Assembly: GCA_035270785.1 (NCBI GenBank)
Contig: DATESN010000123.1
Coordinates: 1 to 64,000 of the forward strand
Direction of reading: 5' to 3'
DNA length: 64,000 bases
From: DATESN01 sp035270785
GTDB taxonomy: Bacteria > Bacillota > Clostridia > Lachnospirales > Lachnospiraceae
Each line of letters starts with the position of its first letter. The first letter of the stretch is position 1. The position numbers and the translations under genes are program-made. This document shows, in pieces, positions 1-7,395 of this stretch. The notes beneath the pieces are model-generated. The model searched no databases. It saw only the letters and a list, made by a program, of their open reading frames with translations, and was not told the origin of the DNA.

Positions 1-99
1 TGTGGACAGCAAGTTCTTACCGTGGCAGTATTGGCAATTCTTATTACAGCGCCCATGGGAGCGATTGGTGTGGATCATACTTATAAAAGATTATTGTAA
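1..99 (+). CDS. Cation/proton antiporter, C-terminal fragment (cut by window start)
   Basis: An open frame runs from base 1 to a TAA at 97-99 and encodes the last 32 residues of a protein. The visible part is one hydrophobic helix with the stretch LAILITAPMGAIGVD and a short basic tail. That pattern resembles the final membrane helix of CPA-type Na+/H+ antiporters, which often end with ILITAPLGA. Nothing upstream can be seen, so the family call rests on this short stretch. The last nine bases overlap the end of the convergent gene on the other strand. Confidence 0.55.
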   Translation, partial: CGQQVLTVAVLAILITAPMGAIGVDHTYKRLL

Positions 100-3000
100 G
101 TTTTTATTTGCAGTAGATAGCATTAATTTAATACGATTTAATTGATTCACTTCACTGGCACCTGGATCATAATCGATGGCTACGATATTGGATTTTGGAT
201 ATTGTCTACGCAATTCTTTGATGACACCTTTTCCTACAACATGATTAGGCAAACATCCAAAAGGCTGGGTACAAACGATATTAGCACATCCACTGTGAAT
301 TAATTCTATCATTTCGCCAGTTAAAAACCATCCCTCGCCGGTTTGATTACCGATGGATACAATATCTTTAGCATAGTCAACCAAGTCATAAATGGAAGCA
401 GGAGCTTCAAAATGTTTACTTTTTGTAAGTGCTCTTTTGGCAGAACCACGAACTGTTTCCAATCCCCAGATAGCGAGCTTGGAGTTTCTTGCACTTTTCT
501 TACTCATACCTAAAGATTCTGCTTTATAAATTTGATTGTAGAAGCAATAGAGCATAAAGTCTAATAAATCAGGGACTACGGCTTCAGCACCCTCGGATTC
601 CAGTAATTCTACTAAATAGTTATTGGCTGCTGGAAGAAACTTAACCAAAATTTCCCCTACAACTCCTACACGAGCTTTTCTTTTTTCATGAATTGGAATG
701 GCGTCAAATTCTTTTACCATTTGCTTACAGAGACTATTAAACTTATGGAAAGAAGGATATTTTTTGGTTACAAAATCGTTACAAATAGTTTCCCATTTTT
801 TATGAAGGGCATTCACCGCCCCGGTTTCTAATTCGTATGGTCGCATACGGTAAATACAACGCATCAAAACATCACCAAATACAGCGGAGTATAAGATACG
901 GATAAAGGTAAGGGTGTTAATTTTAAAGCCTGGATTACTTTCAAGTCCAGATAAATTTAAGGAGATAACTGGAATATGGGCATATCCTGATTTTTCCAGA
1001 GCACGTCTAATAAATCCAATATAGTTAGTGGCACGGCAACCACCACCTGTTTGAGACATTACAATCGCTATTTTATCGGTATCATATTTACCAGAAAGAA
1101 TGGCTTCCATAATCTGTCCAACAACCATAAGAGAAGGGTAACAAGCATCATTATTCACATACTTTAGTCCGACATCTACGGAGTGCTTGTTATCGTTAGA
1201 TAATACTTCAAAGTTATATCCACTGGCATTAAAAGCAGCTTGTAAGATATTAAAATGTATAGGTGACATTTGTGGGCAAAGAATGGTGTAATTTTTACGC
1301 ATTTCTTCTGTAAAGACTATTTTTTCAATAGCAGAAGAATGCACAGCCCTAAGTTTGCTATTTTGCTCTCTAATTTTGATAGCAGATAATAAAGAACGAA
1401 TACGAATTCTAGCCGCTCCAAGGTTATTTACTTCATCAATTTTTAAGCAAGTATATACTTTATCAGAACCAGATAAAATATCACTTACTTGATCGGTAGT
1501 AACAGCGTCTAATCCACAGCCAAAGGAGTTTAGTTGAATTAAATCAATGTTATCCGTTGTTTTCACATAGCTTGCTGCGGCGTAAAGTCTGGAGTGATAC
1601 ATCCATTGATCGGAAACAATTAATGGTCGTTCAGGTGATGCAAGGTGAGAAACAGAATCTTCTGTTAATACTGCAATATCATAGGAAGTAATTAATTCAG
1701 GTATTCCGTGATTGATTTCTGGATCAACGTGGTAAGGCCGTCCGGCAAGAACGATTCCTCTTTTTCCTGTTTTATTTAAGTAGGAAATAACTTCCTCGCC
1801 CTTTTTCTTCATATCGTCACATGCTAAGGTTTGTTCATCCCAAGCGGCTTTTACAGCCATCCTAATATCAGTTGGGTCAATACCTGTAAATTCTTTTACA
1901 AGTGCATGAGTAATCACTTGTTCATCTCTAAAAGACATAAAAGGATTGGAAAACTTCATTTCGCCACGAACAATTTCATCCACATTATTTTTAATGTTTT
2001 CAGAGTAGGAAGTAACGATAGGACAGTTATAGTGATTATTCGCTTCTGGGAATTCATTTCTTTCATAAAATAAAGATGGATAAAAGATAAAGTCTACCTT
2101 TTGGGCAATAAGCCAAGAAATATGACCGTGTGCAAGTTTTGCAGGGTAACATTCCGATTCACTAGGTATGGTTTCAATTCCTAATTCATATATTTTACGA
2201 TTGGAAACAGGAGATAACACGACCTTGTATTTTAACTTTGTAAAGAAGGTATACCAAAATGGATAATTTTCATACATATTAAGAACCCTTGGTATTCCTA
2301 CCGTTCCGCGAATTGCTTCATCAGCTGGAAGTGGTTCGTAAGAAAAGAAACGTTGTAATTTATAATCAAATAAGTTGGGAATGTTATTGGCATTTTTTGG
2401 TTTTCCAAGACCTCTTTCGCAACGGTTACCTGAGACAAATTGGCGACCACCTGAAAAATTATTAATGGTTAAGCGGCAGTTATTTGTACAACCCTTACAT
2501 TTTGCCATGTTGGTGTTAAATTCCAAGTCATTAATTTGTTCAATGGTGAGCATGGAAGTAACATAACCTTCGTTAAAGTTATTGCGAGCAATTAGTGCAG
2601 CACCAAAAGCACCCATAATCCCAGCAATATCAGGTCGAATCACTTCGCAATTAGCAATCTTTTCAAAACTACGAAGAACAGCATCATTATAGAAGGTTCC
2701 GCCTTGAACAACAATCTTTGCTCCAAGCTCTGAAGCATCTGAAACTTTTATGACTTTAAACAATGCATTTTTAATAACAGAATAAGCCAGGCCAGAAGAG
2801 ATGTCTGATACATGGGCACCTTCTTTTTGAGCTTGTTTTACTTTAGAATTCATAAAAACAGTACAACGTGTACCAAGATCAATAGGATGTTTTGCAAATA
2901 AGGCTACTTTTGCAAAGTCTTGAACACTGTAGTTGAGGGATTTTGCAAAGGTTTCAATGAAAGAACCACAGCCAGAAGAACAAGCTTCGTTTAGCTGAAC

Positions 3001-4317
3001 GCTATCCACAGTTTTATTTTTTATCTTAATACATTTCATGTCTTGACCACCGATGTCTAAAATACAATCAACGGAAGGATCAAAGAATGCGGCAGCATTA
3101 TAATGAGCAACTGTTTCAACCTCTCCATCATCTAGCAAAAAGGCAGATTTCATAAGCGCTTCACCGTATCCAGTGGAGCAAGAACGTACAATCTTAGCTT
3201 CCTTTGGTAAGAGCGTATAAATTTCCTTGATAGAATCCATAGCTGTTTTTAATGGGCTTCCATTATTATTACTATAAAAAGAGTAAAGAAGGGAACCATC
3301 TTCACCAACAATCGCTACTTTTGTTGTAGTACTTCCAGCATCAATGCCTAAAAAGCAGTTGCCAGAATAGGTTTTTATTTCTTTTGTTTTTACGCAGTGG
3401 CTATCATGTCTTGTTCGGAAGGTTTCATAGTCTTCTTCTGATGTAAAAAGAGGATCCATACGTTCTACTTCAAAGTCCATTTTAATATCATGAGAAAGTT
3501 TTTCAACCATTTCTTCCATGGTATAAAAAACTTCATCCTTAGCATTTAAAGCAGATCCAATAGCTGCAAATAAATGGGAATGTTCTGTAATGATAACATG
3601 TTCCTTATCTAGTTTTAGTGTGCGAACGAAAGCGGCTTGTAATTCGGATAAAAAGTGAAGGGGACCACCTAAAAGGGCAACATGTCCACGAATTGGTTTC
3701 CCACAGGCAAGACCACTAATGGTCTGATTCACAACTGCTTGGAAAATAGATGCGGATAAATCTTCTTTTGTAGCTCCTTCATTAATAAGGGGCTGTATGT
3801 CTGATTTAGCGAAAACTCCACAACGAGCAGCAATAGTATATAGTGAATTGTAATTTTTTGCATAATCATTCAGACCAGCGGCATCTGTTTGAATCAAGGA
3901 TGCCATTTGGTCTATAAAAGAGCCGGTACCTCCAGCACAAATTCCGTTCATACGTTGCTCAACATTACCGCCTTCAAAATAAATAATTTTAGCATCTTCA
4001 CCACCTAATTCTATAGCAACATCCGTTTGGGGAAAGCTATCTTGAAGTGCAGTGGAAACCGCAATTACTTCTTGAACAAAAGGAACTGCTAAGTGATTGG
4101 CTAAGGTTAGTCCACCAGAACCTGTTATCATAGGGTGAAGCTTTATATTTCCTAATGCATTATTTGCTTTAACGAGCAATGACTGTAAGGTTTCTCTTAT
4201 ATTTGCAAAATGTCTTTCGTAATCGGAAAACAATAAGTTGTGCTCATCATCTAGAACTGCAATTTTCACAGTAGTAGAACCAATATCTATGCCTAGTGTA
4301 TAAGAATTTTTATTCAT
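91..4317 (-). CDS. Double-activase / 2-hydroxyacyl-CoA dehydratase-like fusion protein
   Basis: This is a 1408-residue cytoplasmic protein. It has two ASKHA ATPase domains of the BadF/BadG/HgdC activator type, at about residues 5-270 and 325-590. Phosphate-binding motifs GIDIGST and GIDAGST are visible, with GGEDAK and GGQDMK. Each ATPase carries a cysteine pair exactly 39 residues apart (C127/C166 and C446/C485), at the places that hold the [4Fe-4S] cluster in HgdC. A cysteine-rich segment follows (C607, C610, C614), then a long DUF2229/dehydratase-like C-terminal half. Activators of this family use ATP to push an electron into a dehydratase, so fused activator and acceptor modules suggest a self-contained reductase. 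The substrate is unknown. The start at 4317 has AAAGGT upstream; an in-frame start at 4395 lies on the promoter and is unlikely. Confidence 0.85.
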   Translation of the reverse strand: MNKNSYTLGIDIGSTTVKIAVLDDEHNLLFSDYERHFANIRETLQSLLVKANNALGNIKLHPMITGSGGLTLANHLAVPFVQEVIAVSTALQDSFPQTDVAIELGGEDAKIIYFEGGNVEQRMNGICAGGTGSFIDQMASLIQTDAAGLNDYAKNYNSLYTIAARCGVFAKSDIQPLINEGATKEDLSASIFQAVVNQTISGLACGKPIRGHVALLGGPLHFLSELQAAFVRTLKLDKEHVIITEHSHLFAAIGSALNAKDEVFYTMEEMVEKLSHDIKMDFEVERMDPLFTSEEDYETFRTRHDSHCVKTKEIKTYSGNCFLGIDAGSTTTKVAIVGEDGSLLYSFYSNNNGSPLKTAMDSIKEIYTLLPKEAKIVRSCSTGYGEALMKSAFLLDDGEVETVAHYNAAAFFDPSVDCILDIGGQDMKCIKIKNKTVDSVQLNEACSSGCGSFIETFAKSLNYSVQDFAKVALFAKHPIDLGTRCTVFMNSKVKQAQKEGAHVSDISSGLAYSVIKNALFKVIKVSDASELGAKIVVQGGTFYNDAVLRSFEKIANCEVIRPDIAGIMGAFGAALIARNNFNEGYVTSMLTIEQINDLEFNTNMAKCKGCTNNCRLTINNFSGGRQFVSGNRCERGLGKPKNANNIPNLFDYKLQRFFSYEPLPADEAIRGTVGIPRVLNMYENYPFWYTFFTKLKYKVVLSPVSNRKIYELGIETIPSESECYPAKLAHGHISWLIAQKVDFIFYPSLFYERNEFPEANNHYNCPIVTSYSENIKNNVDEIVRGEMKFSNPFMSFRDEQVITHALVKEFTGIDPTDIRMAVKAAWDEQTLACDDMKKKGEEVISYLNKTGKRGIVLAGRPYHVDPEINHGIPELITSYDIAVLTEDSVSHLASPERPLIVSDQWMYHSRLYAAASYVKTTDNIDLIQLNSFGCGLDAVTTDQVSDILSGSDKVYTCLKIDEVNNLGAARIRIRSLLSAIKIREQNSKLRAVHSSAIEKIVFTEEMRKNYTILCPQMSPIHFNILQAAFNASGYNFEVLSNDNKHSVDVGLKYVNNDACYPSLMVVGQIMEAILSGKYDTDKIAIVMSQTGGGCRATNYIGFIRRALEKSGYAHIPVISLNLSGLESNPGFKINTLTFIRILYSAVFGDVLMRCIYRMRPYELETGAVNALHKKWETICNDFVTKKYPSFHKFNSLCKQMVKEFDAIPIHEKRKARVGVVGEILVKFLPAANNYLVELLESEGAEAVVPDLLDFMLYCFYNQIYKAESLGMSKKSARNSKLAIWGLETVRGSAKRALTKSKHFEAPASIYDLVDYAKDIVSIGNQTGEGWFLTGEMIELIHSGCANIVCTQPFGCLPNHVVGKGVIKELRRQYPKSNIVAIDYDPGASEVNQLNRIKLMLSTANKNLQ

Positions 4318-4366
4318 ATAATTCGACCTTTCTTCACGCTTTTTTTCATTTTTCGCAATCACGATA

Positions 4367-4395
4367 ATTATACGACACGGTAAAAAAAAGTGCAA
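4367..4395 (-). promoter_or_regulatory. Promoter of the double-activase gene
   Basis: On the minus strand TTGCAC (4390-4395) is separated by 17 bases from a perfect TATAAT (4367-4372). It lies about 50 bases upstream of the start at 4317. Confidence 0.65.
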
Positions 4396-4480
4396 TGAAC
4401 AAATATATTAAAAGAAAATGAAAATAGTATACCAAAAATATTAAATATTTAGTTTTCATAATTATTTGCTTTATGCTTAG

Positions 4481-4509
4481 TTTACATTTAGTATTGGGGA
4501 TGATAAAAT
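4481..4509 (+). promoter_or_regulatory. Promoter of the rhomboid-like operon
   Basis: TTTACA (4481-4486), a 17-base spacer and TAAAAT (4504-4509) precede the start at 4542. No other good promoter is visible before the next two genes, so all three are probably read from here. Confidence 0.5.
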
Positions 4510-4541
4510 ATAAACTACTATATGGAACAGTGAGGACAAAT

Positions 4542-5384
4542 ATGAAAATTATGAACAAAATCGAAAGAAAGTTAGGAAAGTATGCAATTCCTAATTTATC
4601 ATTATATTTAATTATATGTTACGGATTTGGGTTTTTGATGCAAACAATCAACGCAGATTTTTTTGCTTATTTGTTGCTAGATCCTTTTTTAATAATAAAA
4701 GGTCAAGTATGGCGATTGTTTACCTGGATTTTAATACCACCTCTTACAACCAACATTTTCTTTACATTGATTATGTTGTATTTTTATTATTCTATTGGAA
4801 CAACACTGGAAAGAAAATGGGGAGTATTTTATTATAATTTATATTTATTTTCTGGGATGATATTTACTATTATCGGAAGTTTTGTGGTGATGGGAATTGC
4901 AATGGCATTAAATATCTTTATCATGCCATTATCTTTTAGTAGTTTTAGTACCTACTATATTAACATGTCAATATTTTTGGCGTTTGCAGCTACATTTCCA
5001 GAGATGCAGATTCTACTGATGTTTATCATTCCTGTTAAGGTGAAATGGCTTGGAATTATATACGGAGTGATACTTATTGTGGAGGCATTTAGTGGTGGAG
5101 TCATTACTAGGTTTGCGGCGGGCGCCTCTTTACTTAACTTTATCATTTTTTTCCTATCTACTAGAAAAAAGATGTATCGCTCTCCAAAACAGATTCATAG
5201 GCAGCATGTATATAAAAAAGAAGTGCATCAAGCTAGTAACGTAACCAGACATAAATGCGCAATTTGTGGAAGAACAGAGCAAGAATATCCAGATTTAGAA
5301 TTTCGTTTTTGTTCTAAGTGTGATGGAAATTATGAATACTGCCAAGAACATTTATTTACTCATGAGCATATAAAAAGACACTAA
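4542..5384 (+). CDS. Rhomboid-fold membrane protein with C-terminal zinc ribbon, probably inactive
   Basis: This is a 280-residue protein with about six membrane helices followed by a soluble tail. The N-terminal pattern, a helix, then LLLDPFLIIKGQVWRLFTWI, then further helices, is typical of the rhomboid/Derlin fold, where the GQxWRLxT motif sits in the first loop. I cannot find the serine-protease GxSG motif or a matching catalytic histidine in later helices, so it is probably a pseudoprotease. The last 45 residues carry CAIC, CSKC and a Cys-x2-His/His end, which look like a zinc ribbon. The start at 4542 is chosen because GTGAGGA lies six bases upstream; an ATG at 4551 is an alternative. 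It heads an operon with the next two genes. Confidence 0.65.
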   Translation: MKIMNKIERKLGKYAIPNLSLYLIICYGFGFLMQTINADFFAYLLLDPFLIIKGQVWRLFTWILIPPLTTNIFFTLIMLYFYYSIGTTLERKWGVFYYNLYLFSGMIFTIIGSFVVMGIAMALNIFIMPLSFSSFSTYYINMSIFLAFAATFPEMQILLMFIIPVKVKWLGIIYGVILIVEAFSGGVITRFAAGASLLNFIIFFLSTRKKMYRSPKQIHRQHVYKKEVHQASNVTRHKCAICGRTEQEYPDLEFRFCSKCDGNYEYCQEHLFTHEHIKRH

Positions 5385-5396
5385 AAGGGGATGGAA

Positions 5397-6149
5397 ATGA
5401 ATAAGGAAAACACATTTTTAGTGGCTGTAGAAGAATTAAAAGAAGTAGCAAAATTACAAAACTATATATTGACACAAGATCAAATCGATGAATTTGCTAA
5501 TGAAATGGAACTAGATGAGGGACAATTAAAACTGGTCTATGAATATTTAAAAGCAAATAAAATAGGAATTAATGAAGGTGTAGATTTAAATGAATATTTA
5601 TCGAAAGAGGATATTAGTTACTTAGATATTTATTTAGAGGAATTAGAAACTCTGGAATCTGTAACTGAGGGAATCAAAAAGGCGATTACGTTATCAGCGA
5701 TGGCAAATGATAACTCTGCAAAAGGGAAATTAATAGAACTATATCTAAAGGAAGTTGTGGAAATTGCTAAACTTTATGCTGGGCAAGGGGCTGACCTTGA
5801 AGATTTAATTGGAGAGGGAAATGTGGCCTTAATCATGGGAGTTGAACTGTTAGGCTGCTTAGAACGACCTGAAGAAGTAGAAGGAATGCTGGGAAAACTG
5901 ATCATGGATGCGATGGATATATATATTGACGAAATTGGTAAGGAAAAGGAAGCAGATCAAAAGGTGCTTGATTTAGTGAATAAAGTAGCCGAGGCTTCTG
6001 AAGAATTAGCACAGTCAATAGGTAGGAAAGTTACCGTTCCAGAATTAATAAGAGAACATGATCTAAAAGCGGAGGATATTCTAGAAGCAATACGCATCTC
6101 GGGTCAAAACATGGAATATATTGAGGAACATAAAAATGGCGATGCTTAA
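5397..6149 (+). CDS. Degenerate sigma-70-like protein lacking regions 2.3-2.4 and 4
   Basis: This 250-residue acidic helical protein resembles parts of a housekeeping sigma factor. Residues about 15-60 look like region 1.1. The stretch AKLYAGQGADLEDLIGEGN (about residue 125) matches region 2.1/2.2, normally ARxYxxRGLxxxDLIQEGN, which contacts the core polymerase clamp. VTVPELIREHDLKAEDI near the end looks like the helix-turn-helix of region 3. The aromatic, basic KFSTYATWWIRQAI-type segment that melts and reads the -10 element is absent, and there is no region 4. It may therefore bind RNA polymerase without choosing promoters, or be a decayed sigma factor. The start at 5397 is preferred over 5391 because AGGGG then has proper spacing. 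The next gene overlaps its end by 14 bases. Confidence 0.6.
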   Translation: MNKENTFLVAVEELKEVAKLQNYILTQDQIDEFANEMELDEGQLKLVYEYLKANKIGINEGVDLNEYLSKEDISYLDIYLEELETLESVTEGIKKAITLSAMANDNSAKGKLIELYLKEVVEIAKLYAGQGADLEDLIGEGNVALIMGVELLGCLERPEEVEGMLGKLIMDAMDIYIDEIGKEKEADQKVLDLVNKVAEASEELAQSIGRKVTVPELIREHDLKAEDILEAIRISGQNMEYIEEHKNGDA

Positions 6150-6552
6150 TGAAGATTTCAAGTATTATATGCAAGACATGTCTAAGATCTATTTGGGCGC
6201 AAGTTTAAGCTATGATGAGATATTAGAAAATGAGGAGATACCATTTAAATTAAAAGCAATTATCAGTCACTATTTACTAAAAGAAGCAGATAGTTCTATG
6301 TCTATTGCAGAACATATACTTAAAATGGACTCTAAATCCTTTAGCTACATGACATTTCATCAATTGAAAATAAAAGTTAAAGTCACATATATCAATTTAT
6401 ATTCAAATAAAAAAGGAAAAAAGATTCATGTAAATAAAGTTATTACACTAGAAGAGCTTATTGCAGATAAAGAGATTCACGGGGAGTCTGACAATGTATT
6501 TTTAGAAGAAATTATGATTTCTAAAATTAGCCTGATGTCATTTAGTGTTTAA
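6136..6552 (+). CDS. Hypothetical protein, 138 residues, translationally coupled to the sigma-like gene
   Basis: I do not recognise this protein. It is soluble and helical at its N-terminus (about residues 1-70), then predicted to hold beta strands with basic patches (KKGKKIHVNKV). There is no signal peptide, membrane segment or cysteine cluster. The start at 6136 overlaps the previous gene by 14 bases and has GAGG upstream inside that gene. This points to translational coupling and a shared role with the sigma-like protein, perhaps as a partner or antagonist; that is inference from position only. An ATG at 6142 is an alternative start. Confidence 0.6.
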   Translation: MAMLNEDFKYYMQDMSKIYLGASLSYDEILENEEIPFKLKAIISHYLLKEADSSMSIAEHILKMDSKSFSYMTFHQLKIKVKVTYINLYSNKKGKKIHVNKVITLEELIADKEIHGESDNVFLEEIMISKISLMSFSV

Positions 6553-6568
6553 TAAAGATTTTTTGAAA

Positions 6569-6597
6569 AGTATAGTCATTACAAAATCCATTGTCAA
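6569..6597 (-). promoter_or_regulatory. Mirror-image promoter on the minus strand of the BirA operator
   Basis: Read on the minus strand, TTGACA (6592-6597) is followed after 17 bases by TATACT (6569-6574). It is the inverted counterpart of the bioY promoter and points back into the 138-residue gene. No minus-strand gene starts nearby, so any product would be antisense RNA. Confidence 0.45.
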
Positions 6598-6621
6598 CCA
6601 GATATAAAAAAAGGTTGACAA
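6591..6621 (+). promoter_or_regulatory. BirA (biotin repressor) operator
   Basis: Two half-sites, TTGTCAACC (6591-6599) and GGTTGACAA (6613-6621), form a perfect inverted repeat 13 bases apart. This fits the known bacterial BirA signal TTGTnAACC-N13-16-GGTTnACAA. It stands 61 bases before bioY, a classic member of the biotin regulon. The symmetry extends outward to 28 paired bases (6572-6599 with 6613-6640, two G-T pairs). Confidence 0.8.
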
Positions 6622-6643
6622 TGGATTTTGTGATGGCTATAAT
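6615..6643 (+). promoter_or_regulatory. bioY promoter
   Basis: A perfect TTGACA (6615-6620) lies inside the right BirA half-site, followed after exactly 17 bases by a perfect TATAAT (6638-6643). BirA bound to the operator would cover the -35 element. Confidence 0.8.
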
Positions 6644-6681
6644 TACTTTTGAAAAGAGAAATCAGAAGGAGAAATTAAATC

Positions 6682-7257
6682 ATGGAAAAAGTAAATGTGG
6701 ATATTACAGAAACTAGTTCTAAAAAAAGGATGAGTACAAGGAAGATAGTATATGCAGGGATGTTTGCAGCGATTCTTGCGATTATAACGCAGATCTCAAT
6801 ACCAACATTTTCAGGAGTACCCATTACACTTCAAACATTTGCCGTTGCGCTAACTGGGGTCATATTAGGGTGGAAATTAGGAGTGTCAAGTATTGGAGTT
6901 TATATATTAGTCGGTGCAGCAGGTGCACCTGTTTTTGCCAATATGCGAGGTGGTTTTCAAGTTTTGACAGCGCACACGGGAGGATTTATTTGGGGATTTT
7001 TATTTTTAGCATTGTTATGTGGAATTGGTGCTATTATGAAGAAAAAAGCATTGGGTATATTGCTTGGTTTCGTTGGCTTGGTCATTTGTCACGTGTTAGG
7101 AACGCTTCAATTTTCACTAGTCATGAGTATGGACTTATGGAAATCTGTTACGCTTGTATCCATTCCTTATTTAATAAAAGATATTGTGTCGGTAGTTCTT
7201 GCCTATGTAGTGGGTTGGGAAATTAAAAAAAGACTTTTAAAAGTGAATTTATTATAA
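6682..7257 (+). CDS. bioY: Biotin transporter BioY (ECF S component)
   Basis: This 191-residue membrane protein has about six hydrophobic helices. It shows the BioY hallmarks: an N-terminal segment ending in PTFSGVPITLQTFAVALTG, the GAAGAPVFA motif after helix 3, and GGFQVLTAHTGGFIWGF. BioY captures biotin at the cell surface and works alone or with an ECF energising module (EcfA/EcfT), which is not in this window. A strong AGAAGGAGA precedes the start. The gene is alone between its BirA-controlled promoter and a terminator. It would supply the biotin carrier of the decarboxylase cluster further along. Confidence 0.93.
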   Translation: MEKVNVDITETSSKKRMSTRKIVYAGMFAAILAIITQISIPTFSGVPITLQTFAVALTGVILGWKLGVSSIGVYILVGAAGAPVFANMRGGFQVLTAHTGGFIWGFLFLALLCGIGAIMKKKALGILLGFVGLVICHVLGTLQFSLVMSMDLWKSVTLVSIPYLIKDIVSVVLAYVVGWEIKKRLLKVNLL

Positions 7258-7292
7258 TAATAATATGGTATATAAGTAATAGATAGATATAT

Positions 7293-7333
7293 AATAAGAA
7301 AGATGGTAAATGAAACCATCTTTCTTATTTTTT
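7293..7333 (+). terminator. Rho-independent terminator after bioY
   Basis: A perfect 15-base stem (7293-7307 with 7315-7329) with a 7-base loop runs into a T tract. Confidence 0.85.
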
Positions 7334-7395
7334 GTCAAAGTGATATACTATGAAAATAATGGAGTGGTAATTTCTAACAAGAAAGGAATAAAATA

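Noticed and set aside
6572..6640. Long hairpin upstream of bioY as a transcription terminator
   Set aside because: No T tract follows on the plus strand, and the half-sites match the BirA operator with a promoter -35 inside, so a regulatory site explains it better.
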